64,000 nucleotides of DNA from Ipomoea triloba. Taxonomy: Eukaryota; Streptophyta; Magnoliopsida; Solanales; Convolvulaceae. Of the stretch, positions 56,370 to 64,000 are shown piece by piece. The stretch is from contig NC_044920.1 in NCBI RefSeq assembly GCF_003576645.1, forward strand, positions 3,817,584 through 3,881,583, in the 5' to 3' direction. The notes beneath the pieces were generated by a model, which did no database searches, was not told the origin of the DNA, and was given only the letters and a program-made list of their open reading frames with translations. The number at the start of each line of letters is the position of its first letter. The stretch's first letter is position 1. The position numbers and the translations under genes are program-made.

Positions 56370-56600
56370 TTTGAGAGTGAATCTTTAGTTGTGACCGAAA
56401 GGATTTAAGTGAGATCGATCCTTCGGTGCTTTCATGTGCATCTTGTCAACGAAGTGTTAAGATATTTTTTGAGATGCGATTGGACTTGTAATATGAGACA
56501 CATACCTAGGGAAGCGAACATGTACATATATTGGATGACATCACAATTTCATATTGATCAATTGGGATTTATTGCTTTTGAATCTCCCCTGCAACATTAG
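56370..56600 (+). pseudogene. LINE RNase H remnant
   Basis: An upstream frame reads KFESESLVVTERI. After a frameshift another reads HVHLVNEVLRYFLRCDWTCN, then MRHIPREANMYIYWMTSQFH and LGFIAFESPL. This follows the plant LINE RNase H C-terminal pattern (ESDS...; H.. REAN..AD.LA ... LG...FDSP). The Ala-Asp after REAN is lost (YIYW), so it is dead. It abuts the left edge of the organelle-DNA block. Confidence 0.65.
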
Positions 56601-58099
56601 AATTTAAAGGCGCACCTGAGCGCAATCTCGCTCTCGTGTGTCCGTTGGCAGGGGGTCTCTTCCGAATTGAATTAATAGATTGCCACTGCGTCTGATTCGA
56701 GTGTCTCCGTCATCCGTTCCGCTATTGAGGCTGCCAAACTTCTGCTTTATTGATATGATATTAAAATCACACACGAGAAAAGCCATTCTTTGGGACGTAG
56801 CTGGCGCACACGACGAAGGAGGACAGAGGGGGTTGAGGTCATAAGTAAACCAAAAATACTTATTTTTCTTCCTTCTGGTGGATCAGCATACCCGCCCCAC
56901 TTCAGTCGTAGTCTTAGACCCCTTCTCTCATTGAGAACCCATACCGTAGACCCCGTCAATGCCCGAGCGATGTCTTGTACTGATGTTCTCTCGAACCGCT
57001 TTAAGAAATGAAATAAAGCATAGGTAATTCTTTATGGATTTTGAATTACTGCTTGCCCTTTCTTTTCTACCTCCTGCGGTTGAACAAGGGCATCATCCTT
57101 TCTTCTTAGCTGCTGCTAATAGGTCTGGATTTTAGAGGGGCTCGCTTGACAGAGTGTCGAGCATTGTTCGTCGTGCTAGTTCCGCTACTGCAGTTCCGTA
57201 CGGAGTTGCGTCAGCTGTGGATATAGACTAGGCTAAGGGACGGACTTCATCTCTTCTATTCTCTTCACTTACACCTTACACTTCAGCTGAGTCTAACCAG
57301 GCTCAGGTGCGGAGCTTTCCACTGTGGACCGAGACTACGGTCTTCGAGATAAATTGGACCTCCGCCCGAAGAGCGCTTCCCTGGCTTAAAGGACGGAACT
57401 CCAGCGCACTGATTGAGCTAGCGAACTCCAATTTAAGTAGACAGACCGAGGGTCTGGTGCCTATGATGTCATCGTCAAAGAACACTCGAATGGGCAAAAC
57501 AAAAAAGAAAGAAATCCTTCCATCCAGCTTTCAAAGTCAAGGAAGATTCAAAAAGATTTCCTGGATCTATTTATGACATAAAGGTGTTGCTTATGTTTAC
57601 CTAAAATGCCGTTGACGTTGATGAAGGAGACTACTGTCGATTGACGATTGAAGGCACATCCTTCCCCTATTGTCCTTCTAGCGCTGGGACATAGTCTTTC
57701 AATTCATCTCTTCTCCCCTGCTTCATCAGGTATGCAGGTGAAGTTCCAGTAGGAGTTGAATTGGATGGGCTTGCAACCTTCAGGCCTTCCCCCTGGCTCC
57801 CGCTTGTGCTGCTCCAAAAGATCTGATCCAACAGAAATCTCGCATTGAGCGTAGCTGATATGCGGCTACGGCTAGGCGATCATATCATGCCATAAAAAAC
57901 TTTTATATGTCTAGAGAGATCCCCACCCGAGTAGGCGGGTCGAGGTCCTACGAGGTACCCACTACTCGGAGTACCCTCCCAAAAGGAAAAAGATGTGTCT
58001 GTCAGGTTCGGTTCTTCTTAGTTGGGTTGGGCGGGTTCGACCAGAAATGACACAGAAGTCATGGGTGATCATTGGTCCGATGCTTCGGGCGAAACCAAT

Positions 58100-58140
58100 T
58101 CCCAGGGTGTGACGGGCGGTGTGTACAGGGCCCGGGTACA

Positions 58141-58190
<50 letters not shown>

Positions 58191-58193
58191 TTC
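58100..58193 (-). pseudogene. Mitochondrial 18S rRNA fragment
   Basis: The + strand shows the complement of the universally conserved 3' region of small-subunit rRNA ('gtgtgacgggcggtgtgtac', 'cgcgattactagcgattcc'). The variant 'tattcaccgcggcatgctga' is the plant-mitochondrial type, not the plastid type. Only about 95 bp is present. Confidence 0.75.
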
Positions 58194-58817
58194 CAGAGGG
58201 ACTGGTAGGTTCCTTTCTTCATTCGGATAAAGATGACACTTCGTCGTTTAATGTGGAAGTTCGGGGCCACAACACCTCCTTCTCCGGAATCCCCCCTTCC
58301 CTTCAAGCATGAAGTGAGGAAAATATCTTCTTACTCCACTGGTAAAGAAAAAGAAAATCCAATAAAATCATTGGCAACGAAAAAGGGGCCCGATACTTCA
58401 ACTAGAGGAGCGACCAGTTGGTTCACCAAACCCCGACCCAGCGTCACACGTTCTCCAGGTCCGAAGGGATCCAGTGCCCAACTACCGACTCCTCCCGGAA
58501 TTCGCCAGTGGGGCAAATACCGCCAGATGCGAGCCTTTGCTATGGTCTTTACAGGAGAATTTTTTCAATATTAAATAAAGGAATGATCCGGATTTTCCAG
58601 TTGACCAGTTTCGGGAGATCGAAAAGAAAAATCAACTTTCACTATTTACTTCCACAACTTCTCTAGATTCGATGGAATTCTCTTGCTTAAGCACCTAGCA
58701 TATCATTCCTCGGACTTGACGGCCTTCTCTATTTTGAGGGAACCCTCTGATTTAGGATTCCCTGCTTCCCAGACGCAGGTATGCAACCAACCCTGCTTCC
58801 GCCTCTTGTAAGTTTTT

Positions 58818-58875
58818 GCCTTCGGCATCCCCCTCCTTGCGGTTAAGGTAACGACTTCGGGCATGGCCAGCTCCC
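58818..58875 (-). pseudogene. Plastid 16S rRNA fragment
   Basis: 'ccttcggcatccccctcctt' followed by 'gcggttaaggtaacgacttc' and 'gggcatggccagctccc' is the complement of the plastid 16S rRNA 3' region. It breaks off where the conserved 'catagtgtgacgggcgg' should follow. About 58 bp. Confidence 0.65.
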
Positions 58876-59750
58876 TGACTTTGAACGTTAGGGAAGATAA
58901 GGGAAGACCGCCTGAGCGAAGCGACCGAAGGGACTTGACTTATCCGAACCGATCGCCGTTCTTAACCGAGACTCAGGTTAAGCTCCGTCTCGGAACCTTG
59001 TGGGGTTAGGAGTAAAGCAACGGGTCAACAACATTCAAATGTGTATTTGAGAGATTGTCCTCGGGCTGAGGAGTGTCCACATGAGTTCGTTGAGGTGTTT
59101 ACACAGGCCTGCGGTCAGTAGGGTTGTCCAAAGCCCCTTTCTTAAGAGATAGAGCAATCCTCACTCGACAGCTCAAAGCTGACCAGTACAAAACCATGTG
59201 ATCAGTCCTCGTACGGAGAAAGGACCTGAACGAAGCCAAAGAGTCGAGCTTCAGGCAAAACTGTCCCTGGCTGGGAAAAGATGCTTGAGTCGCCGGTGTG
59301 GGAAGACTAGCAATTGAATCAGCTGTTGTGAAAGCAGCGGAACTCTTAAAGAAGAACAAGTCGTGGGAGTGGACCAAGAGGTGCCAGAATGCCAACAAGA
59401 TTGATTCAATTCCCCAAGCTACGTCGATTCAATTCCTTATGAGTGGAAATCCAATCCCGTTTTGTCTTTTTTTTTGCATAAATAAAAAGCAGCCGGCCGG
59501 TGTTATTTATATATATATTTTAAATCCAGTGCATTTATTCCGACAGTCTTATATGATGATTTAGTTAGAGTGATTATCACGTTATTACATCACAAATTAT
59601 TTATTTATTCTCTGTTGCATTGTAAAAGAAATTAAAAAACAAAGAAACCAATGTGGTTGAGTGGCATGAAAGAAAAAAAAACACATCGTATATGAAAGAA
59701 AATTACATACATTGTTATTTACGACAAAATATGCAGTAATTCTAGCCAAG

Positions 59751-60062
59751 TTGATTAGACAATTGATTTGGCCATTAGAAAGTTACAAGTCTGACTCTTA
59801 TATGATTTACTATTTTTATGGGCAAATTATTTTGTTGACCCGAGTCTAAAATACACAATTTACATATTGAATGTTCACAATTTATATACTGAATGTTCAC
59901 AAAGTTGGTTAGACAATTGATTTGGCCATTAGAAAGTTACAAGTTTGATTCTTATATGATTTATTACTATTTTTATGGGCAAATTATTTTGTTGACCCAG
60001 GTCTAAAATACACATTTTACATATTGAATGTTCACAATTTGAATTGTGAACATTCAATATAT
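59751..60062. repeat. 154-bp tandem duplication ending in a palindrome
   Basis: 'agacaattgatttggccatt' with 'agaaagttacaag', 'atgggcaaattattttgttg' and 'acatattgaatgttcac' occurs at 59757 and again at 59911. The second copy runs into its own inverse ('tattgaatgttcacaatt' / 'aattgtgaacattcaata') around 60040, a hairpin of about 20-bp arms. Possibly one end of a MITE. Confidence 0.85.
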
Positions 60063-60064
60063 AA

Positions 60065-60764
60065 ATTGTGATACGTCCATAGTGTAACTATTGATTTTTA
60101 CGTGATTTATAGACTATTATATAGGAATAGTGTTTATAGTGATTACTGGTTTTCCTCGTCACCCATATAAAAATACATACTTTAAAATATCTTTTAATAT
60201 GATCTATATTGCTTACAATTTTCAAACTAATGGTGCAAGTATAACTATATCTTATATAGATGAAATGAGAATATTTTACTTCTTTTTTTGGTCAAAAACG
60301 ATACAATTATAATATTAATTAACTAATTAATTGCAATCAAAGTAGATAATTCTAAGATTACATATGATATCTTAAAGATTTCAAGGACTAGGTTGGGACT
60401 GTTGAATTAGTCAGCTAAATAAGGAAATTAAAATATGTTTAATACTCCATAATCCATATTACGTGGGATTTTACTATTTTAAGCAAATTATACCGTGGAT
60501 AATTGATAAATGTTCTTAGTATATTTAAAATTCATTTTTAATTTACTAAATGTTCATTTTTAAAATGCAATTGAAAAAGCTATTTCAAGTAACGTTTTGA
60601 GATTAGTTTATTGGAGTTTATTTGCAATATACCCTTGTCTTCTACTTCCACGGCTAGTGATGTATAATATCTTGAGAGGCTAAGATCAAGTGATTTTTAT
60701 GGATCCATAGAAATGGTCTAATATACCCTTGTCTTCAACTAAACAATGTTGTTCATGCTTTTTA
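60065..60764. other. AT-rich intergenic DNA, no gene seen
   Basis: Nothing recognisable apart from the phrase 'atacccttgtcttc.act', which occurs at 60630 and 60725. Confidence 0.5.
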
Positions 60765-60900
60765 TTCTTCCTCCAAAAGGTTGAATCCTAACCTCAAAGG
60801 CCCCACACTCCAGCCCGACAGAACATTTGGGAGGATTTAAATCACGGTGACTCACTAGCTCAGCAGACAAGGCCAAATGTCGATGCGCAATGGTTCCTGC
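60765..60900 (-). mobile_element. SINE-like element, 3' half
   Basis: The minus strand matches the 3' half of the copy at 49606-49850 ('gtctgctgagctagtgagtc', 'gttaggattcaaccttttgg'). The tRNA-like head is missing. Confidence 0.6.
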
Positions 60901-61232
60901 TTTTTATATATGCAATGATTAATGCTTTTTAGGGATCCATAGAAATAAAAGTATAATTATATTTTAACTATAAAGTATTACGTGTCTCATGAGAAGTCCA
61001 ATAAATAATTTTTACTAGGAGTCAAACTTGAAATCTTATAATTATCAAGTCAACTGCACAACCAAACAATGTTGTTCCTATCAAACATATATTTCTTGAA
61101 GTTTCATTTTCATAAATTTAATTATATTGGCTTGAAAATACTAATGACCTCTTATACTCTTAAACTAGTGGATATGGGATCTGAATATCTAAATCATTTT
61201 ATTTTTAAAAGAAAATACGATCATAAAAATTA

Positions 61233-61746
61233 GAGTCATTTTCATTTTTGGTCCTACTGTTATTAGGGCATTGTCAATTTTAGTCCACTTCATTAATTTT
61301 TGCAACATTGCGGCCAGTCTTATTTAGTCCTTACCACTTTTAGTCCACCGTTAAAATTTTGGTCAAATAACCGTCCAAAACAGGGGTATTTTGGTCTTTT
61401 TCATGCTTTGATCATCCCCTTAACCATTTGCAGTAGTTTCCCTTACACATTTTCATCTAATGAAGAGATCCGGCGAATGCCATGGCTTTGTAATGTGGCT
61501 CACATGGCTTTCACTGGACCAGATGAAAATGTGTAAGGAAAACCACTGTAAAGGGTCAAGGAGATGATCAAAGTATGAAAAGACCAAAAATACCCCTGTT
61601 TAGGACGACCATTTGACGAAAATTTTAACGGTGGACTAAAAGTGGTAAGGACTAAATAAGACTGACTGCAATGTGGCAAAAATTAATGAAGTGGACTAAA
61701 ATTGGCAATGCCCCAATAACAATAGGACCAAAAATGGAAATGACTC
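61233..61746. mobile_element. Long-TIR Mutator-like element (514 bp)
   Basis: The arms are about 230 bp, inverted nearly to the centre, with ends 'gagtcattttcatttttggt' and inverted 'gagtcatttccatttttggt'. The central loop is about 60 bp around 61495. The 9-bp TAAAAATTA flanks both sides (61224-61232 and 61747-61755). No coding capacity. Confidence 0.9.
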
Positions 61747-61846
61747 TAAAAATTATCATAACTTTTTCAATAATATCAAGACATTAGCTAAAACATTACT
61801 CCAAACTCTTTCTATGTAGGAAAAAACAAAACACATGTGCCTAACA

Positions 61847-61882
61847 ACAACAATAACAACAACAACAACAACAACAACAACA
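61847..61882. repeat. (AAC)n microsatellite
   Basis: About 11 AAC units. Confidence 0.9.
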
Positions 61883-62791
61883 TTCCAAGTTCAGCCCTGT
61901 TCAATTTGTGACGTGGCGTTGTGGCTTATCATATATGGAGGGATGTGGTTAAATGGTTAATATCCACCTACTTATCGCAAATTGATTTTAAGCATGATAA
62001 TATGGCAACAGATAACCAAATAACTCTGTGCTCGTACTTGACTTACAACAATCACATTTACAATAGTCACATGATTGGTGACTCATTGGGAGGAAGTAAG
62101 CAAAAGAACTATATGGTTAAGCGTGTGCAGAATCTGTAAAAGTTCTTCATTACTTAAAAAGAAATTAAAAAATGGTCTGCTTGTGCTTGACAAACATTGT
62201 TTTTTACAATATGATACAAAGATTAGCAAGAAAATGTGGAATCATGAGGAAGCTTCTACTTCATTCGCACCACCACATAATTCAATGCCTGGAAATTGGC
62301 AAGAATCACCCACCTCACTCTTTCTCCTTTCTAGAAATTAAACTTAATTCTCTTCACCAGTTAGATTAGAGGAGTTATAACGTTTAAATATATATTTTTT
62401 TCTCCCAAACAAAAGTTAAATATAAGTTTTTGACTAGTTGTCTAGTTATGTTTCTATTCTTTTTAAAAGAAATTATTAATTAATTTAATATTTAAGAAAG
62501 ATCAGAACTCAACTCAACAATTTGGGATATTTGCTGAGCGAATTGTCAATACAAATATAAGGTTGGAATTTCGAAGATGTATAATGTTAAAGAATTATAA
62601 ACTAGGTCTTTCCCAAATACTCATTATTAGAGTATGGACAAGATGTCGCGGGTCTCTTCCAACTTAATAAACGATTTCGGGTTTAAGACTTTAGAATGTA
62701 ACTACTTTAAAACTCATGAGTAAGTGTTTTATCATCCTTTGAAGTCCTACACGATACAAATAGGATTAGCCTTGTTGTGTGGAGACCTAAT
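61883..62791. other. Intergenic DNA, no gene seen
   Basis: Short overlapping open frames (up to 88 codons) at 61921-62369 show no domain, signal peptide or splice pattern that would support a gene. Confidence 0.5.
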
Positions 62792-63060
62792 CACTAGTAC
62801 AGAATAGCTAATCCGCCATTGTTGTAAAGGACTTTTCGTAACTGTTATACAACATATCAGGGTCGCGGAAAGTCTTGGACTTTCTATGACTATTGTTAAA
62901 CATTCACAGAATGTTGAGAATCTGTGACTGTTCTTTGAGTAAAATGGTCGTGGTTTTTTTTTTTTTTTCCTTCACTTTCCATGAACGTTCTTCATAAAAA
63001 AAAAAAAAAAAAAAAAAAAAAGGTCGCGGAAAACGTCAAATTATTTTTTTGGGAATATAG
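62792..63060. mobile_element. CACTA-like left end
   Basis: 'cactagtacagaatagcta' is a typical terminus of plant CACTA elements. It is followed by sub-terminal short repeats ('gtaactgttatacaac', 'ggtcgcggaaa' twice, at 62871 and 63022). The opposite terminus was not found; the right limit is nominal. Poly-T and poly-A runs at 62956 and 62997 lie inside. Confidence 0.45.
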
Positions 63061-63517
63061 ATTAATCTGAAAATGGCGGAATATATTAAAGAACTTTGGG
63101 CTCAATTCCTTGATTGTTCAGCAGTCATACAGTTTAATAGAAAATTAAATTGTCTAGAAACTTGACTCTTAAGTCATTAGTTACTTTATCTTCTCTTCTG
63201 GTGGCTGGAAGCATAGGGGTTAGAATGAAAGTGTGGAATTTAATAAAAGGAATGTTAATTTAATATACTACGTACAAATTATAATTATAAATAGATAATC
63301 TTGCTGGTGGCGTGGTCATAATAACAGAACATCATATCAATATTATTCTCAATAAAATAAATAAATAAATAAGAATTCCTTAAATCAATTGCTTGTTCAG
63401 AAAGAAACTTAAGTTGTTTGTTGTACCATGGAATTAAAAATAGGTTGGTCTCCAAGTCTCCATCAATTATACGGGTTGAATCTAATAAAAATGAATCATA
63501 ATAGAATTATAGATAGA

Positions 63518-64000
63518 GATAAGGGTCAAATAGACCCTCAAACTATAGTGTATTGTGCGATTAGGCATTCCAACTTCAAAAAGCTCCAATTAAGCCTTCA
63601 AACTTGTTATTTTGGAGCAAATAAACCCTTTAACTCATTTGTGACTTATAATTGCATGTCAATCCAAATTCCGATGAACCTCCGACCAAATTCCGGTGAC
63701 TAAATCAAAACTACAGCCACCGACGCCGATCGCACCCTGCCAGCCTTCTCCGGCCGTGGAGATGGCGATGACCAAGTTGGTCGCCATCTCACTGGAGATG
63801 GCAACCAGTTGGCCGCCATCTCCAGTGAGATGGGGAGATGGCGACGAACTCTGGTCGCCATCTCCACGGCCAGAGAAGGCGGCCAGACTTCTCCGGCCGG
63901 GCACGATCGGCGCCGGTCTGTAGCTTTGATCTGGTCACCGAAATTTGGTCGGATGTTTGTCGGAATTTGGATTGATCTACAATTACAAGTCACAAATGAG
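63518..64000. mobile_element. Long-TIR Mutator-like element, cut by the window edge
   Basis: The left end 'gataagggtcaaatagaccc' matches the terminal type of the element at 32537. The left arm from 'ctcatttgtgactt' (63636) is mirrored by the last bases of the window ('aagtcacaaatgag'), so the missing right tip should lie roughly 120 bp beyond. The core (63720-63900) is GC-rich, built on 'ggagatggcgac' and its complement. Several overlapping frames on both strands are translations of this palindrome. Confidence 0.8.

Larger units (their letters stand above)
56604..59500. other. Organelle DNA insertion (NUMT/NUPT mosaic, ~2.9 kb)
   Basis: Base composition shifts abruptly to about half G+C and back. 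The block holds antisense mitochondrial 18S rRNA-like sequence (58100-58193) and antisense plastid 16S rRNA-like sequence (58818-58875). Other parts (57040-57580, 58940-59400) have the look of plant mitochondrial intergenic DNA but no gene I can name. The pieces are not in organelle gene order: rRNA segments stop abruptly ('cttcatgttc' into 'cagaggg', 'cagctccc' into 'tgactttg'). This means either a rearranged mitochondrial source containing plastid-derived DNA or several joined inserts. Open frames of up to 114 codons here are not supported as genes. Confidence 0.75.

Noticed and set aside
57962..58306. 114-codon minus frame
   Set aside because: Crosses the conserved mitochondrial 18S rRNA fragment, so it is rRNA sequence read as protein.
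62075..62369. Overlapping 65- and 88-codon plus frames
   Set aside because: No domain, codon pattern or splice context; treated as chance open frames.
63659..63993. Three overlapping frames of 75-97 codons on both strands
   Set aside because: Mirror translations of the palindromic core of a long-TIR element.

Overview
The window is nuclear DNA of a flowering plant, most probably a eudicot. It is AT-rich, its genes have plant GT/AG introns, the ribosomal-protein promoter carries telo-box and site II motifs, and the space between genes is packed with plant transposons. I cannot name the species. All calls come from reading the sequence by eye; no search was run.

Five protein-coding genes are supported. 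From left to right they are: (1) a TRM / DUF4378 protein on the + strand (15834-18705, three coding exons, 712 aa); (2) a long ESB1/DIR10-type dirigent protein on the - strand (19499-20620, no intron); (3) a second, diverged dirigent-like protein on the - strand (24845-25561, no intron); (4) a monoacylglycerol-lipase / caffeoylshikimate-esterase family alpha/beta hydrolase on the - strand (34905-41360), which I assembled from eight coding exons into one 326-aa frame; (5) ribosomal protein eL35/uL29 (RPL35) on the + strand (51019-52634, four exons, 123 aa). The two dirigent genes may be an old local pair, since a ~75-90 bp segment upstream of the first recurs between them. The hydrolase and the dirigent proteins could both relate to lignin or barrier polymers, but nothing shows that they act together.

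The rest is mostly mobile DNA. Left part (0-13.5 kb): simple repeats, tRNA-derived SINEs, LINE 3' ends with RNase H remnants, a hAT-like element with an 8-bp target duplication nested in a Tourist-like element, and a solo-LTR-like piece. Middle (21-36 kb and 39 kb): several long-terminal-inverted-repeat (Mutator/foldback-like) elements with 9-10 bp target duplications. One (21850-23431) carries a broken, intron-containing fragment resembling the plant MOM1 silencing factor. One is a 2.4-kb foldback with TATA boxes facing each other and a second element nested inside. Two sit in introns of the hydrolase gene. Right part: a Harbinger-like element, two adjacent ~100-bp tandem arrays (43.2-44.7 kb), a Helitron candidate (45.6-47.6 kb), two Tourist-like MITEs just upstream of RPL35, a ~2.9-kb block of organelle DNA (56.6-59.5 kb) with mitochondrial 18S-like and plastid 16S-like pieces, and two more long-TIR elements, the last cut by the window edge.

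One assembly defect is visible: a ~98-base poly-G run with an N inside the TRM 5' intron (15380-15477).
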